Below, piece after piece: positions 46,064 through 55,332 of a stretch of 64,000 nucleotides of DNA; the stretch's first letter is position 1; every line of letters starts with the position of its first letter. Both the position numbers and the translations under genes were made by a program. Below the pieces are notes generated by a model, which saw only the letters and a program-made list of their open reading frames with translations, was not told the DNA's origin and did not search any database. Origin of the DNA: Bacteroidia bacterium (GTDB taxonomy: Bacteria; Bacteroidota; Bacteroidia; JADZBD01); contig JAGVMA010000052.1 in NCBI GenBank assembly GCA_020054095.1, positions 186,001-250,000 on the forward strand, in the 5' to 3' direction.

Positions 46064-47464
46064 ATGAAAGATCATTTATCTCATCCTGTATTTAAAACTA
46101 TTGCCTTGGCTGCAGCAGAACTTAATACACCTGCTTTTGTAGTGGGCGGCTGGGTGCGCGATGTTTTGCTTAACCGGCCTTGTAAAGATATTGATGTAGT
46201 ATGCGTAGGCAGCGGCCTCGATTTAGCAAAATTAGTTGCCGAAAAATTAAACATAAGCCAAGTAACCTACTTTAAATCATTTGGCACGGCACAATTAAAA
46301 TTAGATGATTATGAAATAGAATTTGTAGGGGCACGCAAAGAATCGTACAGCCGTAACTCACGAAACCCAAAAGTGGAAACCGGCACATTTATGGACGACC
46401 AACTGCGCAGAGATTTTACCATTAACACGCTTTCTGTTTCATTAAACCCAAACGATTATGGAATGCTGGTAGATACTTTTGGCGGTAAAGCAGACTTAGA
46501 AAACAAATTAATTAAAACGCCTACCAACCCCGATATTACTTTTAGCGATGACCCATTGAGAATGATGCGAGCCATACGCTTTGCAAGCCAATTAAACTTT
46601 ACGATAAGTGAAGATGCACAAAAATCAATAGCCAAAAATGCCGAACGCATTAATATAATTACCAAAGAGCGAATTGCCGATGAGTTAAACAAAATAATTT
46701 TATCAGCCACACCAAGCACCGGTTTCAAACTATTGTTTGATACAGGAATATTAAAACATATTTTCCCGCAAATGGTGCTGCTGCATGGCACGGAAACTAT
46801 TAACGGCAAATCGCATAAAGATAATTTTTACCACACGCTGCAAGTGCTTGATAATATTTGTTTAAAGACAAACAATCTTTGGCTCCGCTGGGCTGCCATT
46901 TTGCATGATATTGCCAAACCGCAAACTAAGCGTTTTGAGCCTGAGCATGGATTTACTTTTCATGGACACGAAGACCGAGGCGCTCGTATGGTGCCCCAAA
47001 TTTTTGAGCAGTTAAAATTGCCGCTCGATGAGCGAATGAATTATGTAAAAAAATTAGTGTTGCTTCACTTACGCCCCATTGTATTGGCAAAAACAGAAGT
47101 TACCGATAGCGCAGTGCGCAGATTACTTTTTGAAGCCGGAAACGATATTGATGATTTAATGACACTTTGCGAGGCCGATATAACATCAAAAAACGAATAC
47201 AAAGTACAACGCTATCTCAAAAATTTTGAATTAGTGCGCCAAAAGTTAAACGACATTGAAACGAAAGATAACCTCCGCAATTGGCAGCCGCCTATTAGTG
47301 GCGAACTTATTATGCAAACATTTAACATGCAACCATGCAAAGAAGTAGGCATCATAAAAACAGCCATCCGCGAAGCAATACTTGATGGCATTATTGAAAA
47401 TAATTTTGAGCAGGCACATTCAATTATGATGGAAAAAGCCAAACAACTTGGCTTAGTAAAATAA
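46064..47464 (+). CDS. cca: CCA tRNA nucleotidyltransferase with HD domain
   Basis: A 466-residue class II nucleotidyltransferase. The head domain has VGGWVRDVLLNRPCKDIDVVC with the metal-binding DxD (IDVV) and LRRDFTINTLSVSL, then the arginine-rich RAIRFASQLNF neck. The C-terminal HD domain carries RWAAILHDIAKP. It adds or repairs the CCA end of tRNA. Followed by a strong terminator. Confidence 0.92.
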   Translation: MKDHLSHPVFKTIALAAAELNTPAFVVGGWVRDVLLNRPCKDIDVVCVGSGLDLAKLVAEKLNISQVTYFKSFGTAQLKLDDYEIEFVGARKESYSRNSRNPKVETGTFMDDQLRRDFTINTLSVSLNPNDYGMLVDTFGGKADLENKLIKTPTNPDITFSDDPLRMMRAIRFASQLNFTISEDAQKSIAKNAERINIITKERIADELNKIILSATPSTGFKLLFDTGILKHIFPQMVLLHGTETINGKSHKDNFYHTLQVLDNICLKTNNLWLRWAAILHDIAKPQTKRFEPEHGFTFHGHEDRGARMVPQIFEQLKLPLDERMNYVKKLVLLHLRPIVLAKTEVTDSAVRRLLFEAGNDIDDLMTLCEADITSKNEYKVQRYLKNFELVRQKLNDIETKDNLRNWQPPISGELIMQTFNMQPCKEVGIIKTAIREAILDGIIENNFEQAHSIMMEKAKQLGLVK

Positions 47465-47492
47465 AAAACCTCCGCATGAGCGGAGGTTTTTT
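47463..47492. terminator. Bidirectional terminator between cca and an outer-membrane gene
   Basis: A perfect 13-bp stem AAAAAACCTCCGC/GCGGAGGTTTTTT (47463-47475 with 47480-47492) with loop ATGA. The A-tract on the left and T-tract on the right make it functional for both convergent genes. Confidence 0.92.
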
Positions 47493-47516
47493 GTCTAACC
47501 CAAAATTACTATTCTG

Positions 47517-48389
47517 CTAAAAGTGGAAAGTAATATTTAAAGAACCCATACCTAACATATTGTTAGTAATATCGGTATCAACACCAAACATGCTGGTTTT
47601 ACCGGTTACTACAGTCATTTTATCAACTTTTGCACCCACTGCATCCCAATACTCAGTAGTTGACTCTCCTTCGCCTTGGCTCATAAAACCAATTCCCCAA
47701 CCGTACTCTGCACCAATTGATATTTTTGGAAATATAAAATACTCAGCACCTATGAAACCACGAATTCCTAAACCAAAGGTTGAGCCTTGCTTGGTAGAAG
47801 TTAAACGGGAAGGCGGATTACCCACAGTGGGAGCTGAAGGTATAGTCCAATCCGTACTTGTAGGTGAAGTAAAAGTTGCATCAATAGCGTTACCATAAGT
47901 GTATTCACTTTTTCCGCCACCTAACATAATCCAAGCCATACCACCATAATAACCTTGCAAGCGTGTTTTACCTCTGCGCATTTCTAATCCACCGCCTAAC
48001 AAAATATTGTTTGCCGACATTTTTAATGCATCAGAAACTGTAACTTTTGGATCTGGTGTTGCTTGGTCTTTTGTTACATAATTATTGTAAGTGGTTGACC
48101 CAAAACCGATACGCAACATAGCGCGGTATGCAGTTTTTTCGTCTTTAAACATTTTACCCGTGATGGCCCAAGGGTAATTTTGAACATACATTGCACCCGG
48201 AGAAGGGTTGTTGGCATTACCATTAAGTAAATTACCTGCATACGTTAAAAATGGAGTGGCATCAAAACTAATTGCCCAATCGCCACTTTCAGGTAAATAG
48301 GGCTCACCTTTTTTTGAGGTAAGGTCTTGTGCAAAAACAGTTGCCGAAGCAAAAGCTATTGCGGTAAACATTAAGATTGTTTTTTTCAT
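47517..48389 (-). CDS. Putative outer-membrane beta-barrel protein
   Basis: A 290-residue protein from the ATG at 48389 (MKKTILMFTAIAFASATVFAQ, classic signal peptide); the longer frame upstream is not signal-like. The chain shows strand patterns (GDWAISFDATPFLTYAGN, GLEMRRGKTRLQGYYGGMAW, EYFIFPKISIGAEYGWGIGF) and ends LNITFHF, a terminal aromatic signature for outer-membrane insertion. Resembles the BT1926-like/porin-type hypothetical barrels of Bacteroidota. Confidence 0.7.
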   Translation of the reverse strand: MKKTILMFTAIAFASATVFAQDLTSKKGEPYLPESGDWAISFDATPFLTYAGNLLNGNANNPSPGAMYVQNYPWAITGKMFKDEKTAYRAMLRIGFGSTTYNNYVTKDQATPDPKVTVSDALKMSANNILLGGGLEMRRGKTRLQGYYGGMAWIMLGGGKSEYTYGNAIDATFTSPTSTDWTIPSAPTVGNPPSRLTSTKQGSTFGLGIRGFIGAEYFIFPKISIGAEYGWGIGFMSQGEGESTTEYWDAVGAKVDKMTVVTGKTSMFGVDTDITNNMLGMGSLNITFHF

Positions 48390-48442
48390 AGATTTTGGTT
48401 TTGGTTTAACATTAGCCGTTTCTTTTATAATGACGACCTTGA

Positions 48443-48450
48443 CAAAAATA
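48443..48450 (-). promoter_or_regulatory. Exact -7 box TATTTTTG for the barrel protein
   Basis: On the minus strand TATTTTTG (48450-48443) lies 53 nt before the ATG at 48389. No good TTTG is found at the right distance, so only the -7 element is supported. Confidence 0.4.
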
Positions 48451-48515
48451 CATTGTATTATAGACCGAGTTTTATTAACAGCTTTGCCATTTTTCACAGC
48501 ACATTGTTAATAACG

Positions 48516-49172
48516 CTATTTGTCTTTCGCTTTTTTTTCGAGCATGGGTACAAATGAAAATTGGCCAAACTCATCTTTGTCGTATTGGTTTTCAGCTATT
48601 TTAACCAAGCGCCACATGGTTTGTTTTTCGCCTTCGCCCACAGGTATTACCATTATGCCGCCCGTTTTTAATTGTTTCAATAGTTCTTGAGGCACAAATG
48701 GGGCACCGCAGGTAATTATCACTTTATCGAACGGGGCAAATGCGGGCAAGCCGGCAAAACCATCGCCATAAAAAAAGCGTGGCGAATAGCCCATTTCGGG
48801 TAAAAACAATTTGGTTTTATCGTATAGCGATTTTTGTCGCTCAATGGTAAACACTTTTACACCCATTTCCATTAATATACAGGTTTGGTAGCCACTACCG
48901 GTTCCTATTTCCAATACTTTTTCGCCTTTTTTAAGTTCGAGCAATTGTGTTTGAAAAGCCACAGTAGATGGATGCGATATAGTTTGCCCTGCTCCTATCT
49001 GAAAAGCAATATCATCATAAGCCATTTCGCGAAAAGCTTCATCAAAAAAAACATGGCGCGGCACTTTGGCTATGGCTGCTATCACTTCCGGAAAATCAAT
49101 GCCTTTGGCCTTTAGTTTTTCTATCAGGCGCTTACGTAATCCCTGATGTAAATGCGTATCTTTTATCTGCAT
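48516..49172 (-). CDS. pcm: Protein-L-isoaspartate O-methyltransferase
   Basis: A 218-residue SAM-dependent enzyme that repairs isoaspartyl residues. Motif I is LEIGTGSGYQTCIL; other signatures are VPRHVFFDEAFREMAYDD, GQTISHPSTVAFQTQLL and ITCGAPFVPQELLKQLKTGG. Length is typical. Divergently placed next to the Gfo/Idh gene, with exact -7 boxes on both strands in the 99-bp gap. Confidence 0.95.
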   Translation of the reverse strand: MQIKDTHLHQGLRKRLIEKLKAKGIDFPEVIAAIAKVPRHVFFDEAFREMAYDDIAFQIGAGQTISHPSTVAFQTQLLELKKGEKVLEIGTGSGYQTCILMEMGVKVFTIERQKSLYDKTKLFLPEMGYSPRFFYGDGFAGLPAFAPFDKVIITCGAPFVPQELLKQLKTGGIMVIPVGEGEKQTMWRLVKIAENQYDKDEFGQFSFVPMLEKKAKDK

Positions 49173-49209
49173 GCCTCAACTAATTAAAAAACTGTTGTTT
49201 ATAACAAGC

Positions 49210-49250
49210 CAAAATTACAAAAACACTGCTTGCGTTTTGGTTTAGTTTTG
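49210..49250. promoter_or_regulatory. Divergent -7 boxes between pcm and the Gfo/Idh gene
   Basis: On the plus strand TAGTTTTG (49243-49250) precedes the oxidoreductase ATG at 49272. On the minus strand TAATTTTG (49217-49210) precedes pcm. Both match TAnnTTTG; the -33 boxes are not convincing. Confidence 0.4.
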
Positions 49251-49271
49251 CACATATTAGTTTTACTTATT

Positions 49272-50258
49272 ATGATAAAAATAGGTGTACTTGGTGTAGG
49301 GCATTTGGGCAGAATTCATACCCGCCTTTTAAAAGAAATGAAGGATTTTGAATTGGTGGGTTTTTACGATCCCGATAATGCAAATGCCCAAAAAACGATG
49401 GACGAATTGGGCGCAACTCGCTTTACTGATATGGATAAACTAATAGATGCCTGCGATGCGGTGGATATTGTAACGCCTACTATTTATCATTACCAATGTG
49501 CCGAAAAGGCAATAAAAAAATCGAAGCACTTATTTATTGAAAAGCCGCTAACCAATACTATAAAAGAAGGGAAAAAATTACGCGATTTAGCCACCGAAGC
49601 AGGCATAAAAGTGCAGGTAGGCCATGTGGAGCGTTTTAATCCGGCTTTTATAGCTGCGCAAAGTTATTTTGCCCAGCCCATGTTTATTGAAACACACCGC
49701 TTGGCGCAATTTAACCCGCGCGGAACCGATGTTTCGGTTGTTTTAGATTTAATGATACATGATATAGATATTGTGCTAAGCGTGGTAAAATCGAACATCC
49801 GCAAAATTAGCGCAAGTGGTGTGGCAGTGGTGAGCGATACGCCCGATATCAGCAATGCCCGCATTGAGTTTGACAATGGCTGTGTGGCTAATTTAACTGC
49901 CAGCCGCATCAGTTTAAAAAACATGCGAAAAACCCGCTTCTTTCAGCGCGATGCCTACCTTTCGGTTGATTTTTTAGAGAAACAAACTTCGGTAGTGAAA
50001 ATGAAAACCGTAGAGGGAGAGCCCGACCCGCTTGCCATTACCATTGATTTGGGTGCCGATAAGGGCGTGAAACAACTAATTTTCGATAATCCTGCGGTGG
50101 AACCCGTTAATTCCATAAAAATGGAACTTGAACTATTTGCCAAAGCCATTCTAAATGATACGCCTACTCCTGTAACTATTGATGATGGCTACAATGCACT
50201 TGATGTAGCTTACCAAATTATCGGAAAAATGGAATCGGTTAGTAATTTCACCGGTTAG
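49272..50258 (+). CDS. Gfo/Idh/MocA family NAD(P)-dependent oxidoreductase
   Basis: A 328-residue protein from the ATG at 49272 (MIKIGVLGVGHLGRIHTRLL); an ATG 14 codons earlier would overlap the -7 box. Rossmann glycine motif GVGHLGRIH and the family substrate motif EKPLTNTIKEGKKL (EKP) are present, with a C-terminal alpha/beta domain. The substrate is a sugar or inositol-type alcohol in characterised relatives; here unknown. The polyprenyl sugar transferase two genes downstream makes a surface-glycan role possible. Confidence 0.85.
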   Translation: MIKIGVLGVGHLGRIHTRLLKEMKDFELVGFYDPDNANAQKTMDELGATRFTDMDKLIDACDAVDIVTPTIYHYQCAEKAIKKSKHLFIEKPLTNTIKEGKKLRDLATEAGIKVQVGHVERFNPAFIAAQSYFAQPMFIETHRLAQFNPRGTDVSVVLDLMIHDIDIVLSVVKSNIRKISASGVAVVSDTPDISNARIEFDNGCVANLTASRISLKNMRKTRFFQRDAYLSVDFLEKQTSVVKMKTVEGEPDPLAITIDLGADKGVKQLIFDNPAVEPVNSIKMELELFAKAILNDTPTPVTIDDGYNALDVAYQIIGKMESVSNFTG

Positions 50259-50273
50259 CATACAATATCCTGC

Positions 50274-50281
50274 TATTTTTG
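50274..50281 (+). promoter_or_regulatory. Candidate -7 box TATTTTTG
   Basis: Exact TAnnTTTG, 25 nt upstream of the lipoprotein ATG at 50307. No TTTG lies 19-21 bp upstream, and the site is 16 nt after the oxidoreductase stop. Confidence 0.35.
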
Positions 50282-50306
50282 CCGTTCTTTTTTTGGGGAA
50301 TAGTGT

Positions 50307-51158
50307 ATGCGTATAAATCTACTCGCTTTTTTATTGCTTATTTTTTCGGCTGCCTGGCTTGGCAGTTGCAGTTTATTTGATAAAGATGAGCCTATTCCGG
50401 CATACATTCACATTGATAGTATTTCACTTAACACTGATTTTCAGGCACAGGGCACAGCAAAGCATAAAATTACCGATGCCTGGGTTTATATTGATGACCA
50501 ATTGATAGGCGCATTTGAATTACCCGTTACACTACCCGTGCTATTTGAAGGCACCCACGAAATAAAAGTGCGCGCAGGTGTAAAAATGAATGGCATTGCT
50601 GCCACCCGCGTTATTTATCCGTTTTATAATTTTTACATCAGCAATATTAATTTAGTGGCTGCACAGGTAACCACCGTTCAGCCCAATGTGGGTTATTTTA
50701 GCGGAACCATTTTTGAAGAATTAGAAGCATTTGAAAGTGCCGGACATATTTTTATTGATACATCGGCCACTGATACCACCTTACAAATAATACAAAACCC
50801 GCCCGATACCAATGTGTTTGAAGGTTTTAAATCCGGTGCATCGTTTTTAGATAGCACACACTTGGTTTTTCAGATGCGCTCACCTGTTTATCCGCTGCAG
50901 GCCGATGGGCAAGCAAAGTTTATCGAACTGCATTACAAAACAAACAATGCTTTTACTGTTGGCTACATTTTCGATAATATAAACTACACCGTGGTGGGCG
51001 TAAATGCATCGCCCGGCAAGTGGAATAAAATATACATTAACCTTACCGACCAAGTATTAACATCGGGCAATTACCAAATTTACATTGCTGCCATTAAAAC
51101 ACCCGATTTGCAAAACACTTTTTTGTACCTCGATAATTTTAAATTTATACGCTACTGA
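50307..51158 (+). CDS. Lipoprotein of unknown function
   Basis: A 283-residue protein. Lipoprotein signal with lipobox GSCS (Cys at residue 21). The mature part has a PEGA-like segment early (DAWVYIDDQLIGAFELPVTL, then GTHEIKVRAGVKMNG) and a later beta-sandwich-like half (NYTVVGVNASPGKWNKIYINL). The stop overlaps the sugar-transferase start (TGATG), so the two are translationally coupled, suggesting a role in glycan export or assembly. Confidence 0.65.
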   Translation: MRINLLAFLLLIFSAAWLGSCSLFDKDEPIPAYIHIDSISLNTDFQAQGTAKHKITDAWVYIDDQLIGAFELPVTLPVLFEGTHEIKVRAGVKMNGIAATRVIYPFYNFYISNINLVAAQVTTVQPNVGYFSGTIFEELEAFESAGHIFIDTSATDTTLQIIQNPPDTNVFEGFKSGASFLDSTHLVFQMRSPVYPLQADGQAKFIELHYKTNNAFTVGYIFDNINYTVVGVNASPGKWNKIYINLTDQVLTSGNYQIYIAAIKTPDLQNTFLYLDNFKFIRY

Positions 51159-52582
51159 TGACAAAACTAGGAAGGGTTATATTGCACCTATTTGCCGATA
51201 CGGCTTGCGCTGCCCTTGCCTGGACCTTGTTTTATGTTTGCCGCAAGCAATACATCGAAACCGAAAAATACGGTGTGCCGGTGCCGCTTGAATTTGATAA
51301 CCCGCAATATTACTGGGGCTTAATAGGCGTTACGCTGTTTTGGTTATTGCTTTATACTATTGGCGGTTCGTATGGCAATGTGTTTCATAAATCGCGGTTG
51401 CGCGAGTTTGCACAAACTTTTATGATATCGCTCATTGGCGCTATTGTAATTTTCTTTGTGCTTATTTTAGATGATGAGGTGGTGAGTTACAAATCGTATT
51501 ACCAATCGTTTTTTGCACAATTTTGTTTGCATTTTGGCATCACTGTTTTTGTGCGCTTAGTGCTCACATCGCAAGTTGTGAAAGCGGTGCATAATCGCAA
51601 AATAGGTTTTAACACCATTTTAGTGGGCAGTAATGAAAATGCCTGGAATCTGTTCAGCGAAATGCAAGCGATGCGAAAATCTACCGGAAATAAATTTGTG
51701 GGCTTTGTGCACATTGATAATAAAAATGGTTTTTCGGAAAAACTAAAAGAAAAACTGCCGCACTTGGGTGAGTTTTCTAATATCAAAGAAATCATTAAAA
51801 AACAAAGAGTAGAAGAAGTGATTATAGCCATCGAATCGAACGAGCACGAAAACATAGGCAGCATTATTAATGAATTGGAAGAACCTATAACGCTTATAAA
51901 AGTGATACCTGATATGTACGATATTTTATCGGGCCAGGTAAAAATGAGTTCCATATTTGGTGCACCGCTTATTCAAATTAGTTATGATATTATGCCGCCC
52001 TGGCAGCGAAACGTAAAACGCGCGTTCGATATTTTTGTTTCTCTTTTTGCGCTCACCGTTCTATCGCCCGTTTACATCATCATTGGCATCCTTGTAAAAT
52101 TTACTTCAAAAGGCCCCATGCTTTATAGCCACGAGCGGATAGGTATACACGGCAAACCTTTTATGATACACAAGTTTAGAAGCATGTGTACCGATGCCGA
52201 AAAAAACGGCCCGGCATTATCATCCGAAAACGACCCGCGCATTACCAAACTTGGCAAGTTTTTGCGCAAAAGCCGATTAGATGAACTGCCGCAATTTTTT
52301 AATGTATTAAAAGGCGAAATGAGCATTGTGGGCCCGCGCCCCGAACGGCAGTTTTTCATCGAACTGATTATGAAACAGGCTCCGCATTACAAGCATTTGA
52401 ATAAAGTAAAACCCGGCATCACATCGTGGGGGCAAGTAAAATATGGCTATGCCGAAAACGTGCCCCAGATGATTGAACGCCTCAAATACGATATTATTTA
52501 CATCGAAAACATGAGCTTGGCAGTAGATTTTAAAATAATGATTTACACCATTCTTATTGTGATGCAAGGCAGGGGCAAGTAA
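51158..52582 (+). CDS. Polyprenyl-phosphate sugar-1-phosphate transferase (exopolysaccharide priming)
   Basis: A 474-residue membrane enzyme. The N-terminus has four helices, then a Rossmann-like NAD-binding part (GFNTILVGSNENAWNLFSEM). The C-terminal bacterial sugar transferase domain begins with a membrane re-entrant helix (KRAFDIFVSLFALTVLSPVY) and has KFRSMCTDAEKNGPALSSEN, ITKLGKFLRKSRLDELPQF and MSIVGPRPERQFF. It starts glycan synthesis by moving a sugar-phosphate to undecaprenyl phosphate. It starts inside the upstream lipoprotein's stop. Confidence 0.9.
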   Translation: MTKLGRVILHLFADTACAALAWTLFYVCRKQYIETEKYGVPVPLEFDNPQYYWGLIGVTLFWLLLYTIGGSYGNVFHKSRLREFAQTFMISLIGAIVIFFVLILDDEVVSYKSYYQSFFAQFCLHFGITVFVRLVLTSQVVKAVHNRKIGFNTILVGSNENAWNLFSEMQAMRKSTGNKFVGFVHIDNKNGFSEKLKEKLPHLGEFSNIKEIIKKQRVEEVIIAIESNEHENIGSIINELEEPITLIKVIPDMYDILSGQVKMSSIFGAPLIQISYDIMPPWQRNVKRAFDIFVSLFALTVLSPVYIIIGILVKFTSKGPMLYSHERIGIHGKPFMIHKFRSMCTDAEKNGPALSSENDPRITKLGKFLRKSRLDELPQFFNVLKGEMSIVGPRPERQFFIELIMKQAPHYKHLNKVKPGITSWGQVKYGYAENVPQMIERLKYDIIYIENMSLAVDFKIMIYTILIVMQGRGK

Positions 52583-52640
52583 ATGAGTAAATTAGTTGAT
52601 GAGTAAATTTGTAAATATCACCCGAACGAAGTAGAAGTGT

Positions 52641-52668
52641 AGTTAATTAGATAATTGCCTAATTAACT
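52641..52668. repeat. 10-bp inverted repeat
   Basis: AGTTAATTAG (52641-52650) and CTAATTAACT (52659-52668) are perfect inverse copies with an 8-nt loop. It sits between the sugar transferase gene and mtaB without a T-run, so its role is unclear. Confidence 0.4.
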
Positions 52669-52692
52669 AATCAGCCACTCACAATTAATAAT

Positions 52693-52700
52693 TACTTTTG
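52693..52700 (+). promoter_or_regulatory. Candidate -7 box TACTTTTG for mtaB
   Basis: Exact TAnnTTTG, 7 nt before the mtaB ATG at 52708; no TTTG box was found at the expected distance upstream. Confidence 0.35.
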
Positions 52701-52707
52701 CAGCCAG

Positions 52708-54060
52708 ATGTTACAAGGCAAAAAAGTATCGTTTCACACACTGGGCTGTAAATTAAATTTTTCAGAAACATCAACCATCGCTCGCCTCTTTGCCGATAAC
52801 GGTTACACAAAAACCGAATTGGGCACCGCTACCGATGTGGTGGTGATTAACACCTGCTCCGTTACCGAAAATGCCGATAAAGAATGTAAACGAATAGTAC
52901 GCTCGGCCTTAGATACATCGCCCGATGCACTGGTGGTAATAGTGGGCTGCTATGCACAACTAAAACCAACCGAAATTGCCAACATACCCGGTGTGGATTT
53001 GGTACTTGGCGCTGCCGAAAAATTTAAAATCATTAATTACATTAACGATGTAAAAAAACGCGAGCAAACCGAAATTCACTCCTGCGAAATTGATAGCGTT
53101 AATCATTTCATTGATTCGTATTCCGTTGCCGAGAGAACGCGCTCGTTTTTAAAAGTGCAAGATGGCTGCGATTACACATGCAGCTATTGCACCATACCAT
53201 TAGCGCGCGGTGCAAGCCGCAGCGATAGTATTACCAATGTGCTTAACAATGCACGCAAAATTGCAGCACACGGTGTAAAAGAAATAGTGCTCACAGGAGT
53301 TAACATTGGCGATTTTGGAAAACAGCCGGGCAGTAAAAATTACGAGCACAATTTTTTAGAACTAATTTCCGCGCTCGATGAAGTGGAAGGAATTGAACGC
53401 TTTCGCATATCATCCATCGAACCCAATTTATTGAGCGATGAAATTATTGAACATGTAGCGCAATCGAAAAAATTTGTGCCACACTTTCACATTCCATTGC
53501 AATCGGGCTCCGATAAAATTTTAAGATTAATGCGCAGGCGCTACCGCAGTAATTTATATGCCGGGCGTGTGCAAAAAATAAAACAGCTTATGCCGCATTG
53601 CTGCATTGGCGCAGATGTTATTGTGGGTTTCCCCACCGAAACAGAAGAAGATTTTAAACATAGCTTTGATTTTATTCACTCGCTCGATGTTTCTTACTTG
53701 CACGTATTCACCTATTCTGAGCGAGCTAACACTGATGCCATTGAACTTAAAAACACAGTGCCAGTTAATATCCGCAAGCAGCGCAATAAAATGCTGCGAA
53801 ATTTATCCGTAAAAAAACTAAGGCAATTTTACACACATCACACAGGCAAAACGCACACCGTTTTATTTGAAGCTGAAAACAACAATGGTTTTATTTTCGG
53901 TTTCACCGATAATTATATAAAAGTGAAAACAGTTTACGATAACAATTTAGTAAACCAATTATGCCAAGTAGAAATTACCGCAATAGATGCCGATGGAATT
54001 GCATTAATAAATTCATGTAAAAAAAAGTATGAAGTAGAACGTATTATGTATCATGCGTAA
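52708..54060 (+). CDS. mtaB: tRNA (t6A37) methylthiotransferase MtaB
   Basis: A 450-residue radical-SAM methylthiotransferase. N-terminal UPF0004 cysteines are in TLGCKLN, NTCSVTENAD and VGCYAQ. The radical-SAM cluster is DGCDYTCSYCTIP, and a C-terminal TRAM-like domain follows. It adds a methylthio group to t6A37 of tRNA decoding ANN codons. TRAM and the GVNIGDFG signature favour MtaB over MiaB or RimO. Confidence 0.92.
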   Translation: MLQGKKVSFHTLGCKLNFSETSTIARLFADNGYTKTELGTATDVVVINTCSVTENADKECKRIVRSALDTSPDALVVIVGCYAQLKPTEIANIPGVDLVLGAAEKFKIINYINDVKKREQTEIHSCEIDSVNHFIDSYSVAERTRSFLKVQDGCDYTCSYCTIPLARGASRSDSITNVLNNARKIAAHGVKEIVLTGVNIGDFGKQPGSKNYEHNFLELISALDEVEGIERFRISSIEPNLLSDEIIEHVAQSKKFVPHFHIPLQSGSDKILRLMRRRYRSNLYAGRVQKIKQLMPHCCIGADVIVGFPTETEEDFKHSFDFIHSLDVSYLHVFTYSERANTDAIELKNTVPVNIRKQRNKMLRNLSVKKLRQFYTHHTGKTHTVLFEAENNNGFIFGFTDNYIKVKTVYDNNLVNQLCQVEITAIDADGIALINSCKKKYEVERIMYHA

Positions 54061-54135
54061 ATGCTAAATTTTAAGTTTTAACACAAATGCTTCTGCCAAA
54101 TTGTAAATTGTAAACCAAAAATTGTAAATTCTAAA

Positions 54136-55293
54136 ATGTATCCAAACCTATATTACCTTTTTGAAGATTTATTTGGCATTGAAATTCACTTTTTAAAAAT
54201 ATTTCAAACTTTTGGTTTTATGGTAGCACTATCGTTTTTATTGGCTGCCTATTATTTTACCAAAGAATTAGCACGCAAACAAGCCGAAGGATTATTACAA
54301 GCATCTACTAAAAAAACATTAATAGGCGCACCTGCATCAGTTACCGAATTAATCACATCAGCCATTTTAGGTTTTATTATATTTTACAAATTGGTTTTTG
54401 TAGTGTTTAATTTTTCAGCATTTACTCAAGACACACAAGGATTTTTATTATCCACACATGGAAATTTAACAGGCGGCATAATTGGCGCAGTATTAATGGC
54501 TTATTTAAAATATCGCGAAAAAGAAAAAATAAAATTACCAGCCCCCGAGTGGCGCGAAGAAACCGTGAACGCAGCCGACCACGTGGGCAACATGACAATA
54601 ATTGCAGCCATTGCCGGATTATCGGGCGCCAAGCTCTTCGATATATTTGAAAGCATTGATAGTTTTTTAGCTGATCCATGGGGAACCATTTTTTCGTTTA
54701 GCGGATTAACCATGTATGGCGGCTTAATAGTGGGCTCAGCAGCAGTATTAATTTATGCCCGAAAAAATAAATTAATCTTAACACCTGTAATTGATGCCTG
54801 TGCACCGGGCCTTATGCTTGCTTACGGAGTAGGCCGCGTGGGCTGCCACCTTTCGGGCGATGGCGACTGGGGAATAGCAAACACAGCACCTAACACAAGT
54901 TTTTTACCCGATTGGATGTGGGCATACAATTATCCGCACAATGTAATACATGCCGGTGAACTTATACCCGGCTGCACCGATAAGTATTGCACCCAACTTG
55001 TACCGCCCGTTTACCCCACTCCACTTTACGAAGCAATTATTTGCATCACACTCTTTTTTGTTTTGTGGACCTTGCGCCACCGTATAAAAACAGCAGGTGT
55101 TTTATTTTGCACCTATTTAATTTTTAATGGCATCGAGCGATTTTTTATCGAGAAAATAAGAGTAAACAACACTTACACAATTGCCGGCTTTGCCATTACC
55201 CAAGCCGAAATAATTGCAACCATTTTATTCTTGCTCGGCATTGCAGGTGTATTTTATTTTAGGAAGAAGGGAAAAGATAAATTCCACCTCTGA
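54136..55293 (+). CDS. lgt: Prolipoprotein diacylglyceryl transferase
   Basis: A 385-residue polytopic protein, about 100 residues longer than the E. coli enzyme but similar to Bacteroidota homologues. Conserved motifs are STHGNLTGGIIGA (the HGGL-type loop) and GRVGCHLSGDGDWG (the signature glycine-rich segment). It attaches diacylglycerol to the lipobox cysteine of lipoproteins, several of which are encoded in this window. Confidence 0.88.
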   Translation: MYPNLYYLFEDLFGIEIHFLKIFQTFGFMVALSFLLAAYYFTKELARKQAEGLLQASTKKTLIGAPASVTELITSAILGFIIFYKLVFVVFNFSAFTQDTQGFLLSTHGNLTGGIIGAVLMAYLKYREKEKIKLPAPEWREETVNAADHVGNMTIIAAIAGLSGAKLFDIFESIDSFLADPWGTIFSFSGLTMYGGLIVGSAAVLIYARKNKLILTPVIDACAPGLMLAYGVGRVGCHLSGDGDWGIANTAPNTSFLPDWMWAYNYPHNVIHAGELIPGCTDKYCTQLVPPVYPTPLYEAIICITLFFVLWTLRHRIKTAGVLFCTYLIFNGIERFFIEKIRVNNTYTIAGFAITQAEIIATILFLLGIAGVFYFRKKGKDKFHL

Positions 55294-55332
55294 CTAAAAA
55301 TCATTAAATTCGTTACTGAAAAGAAAAAACGA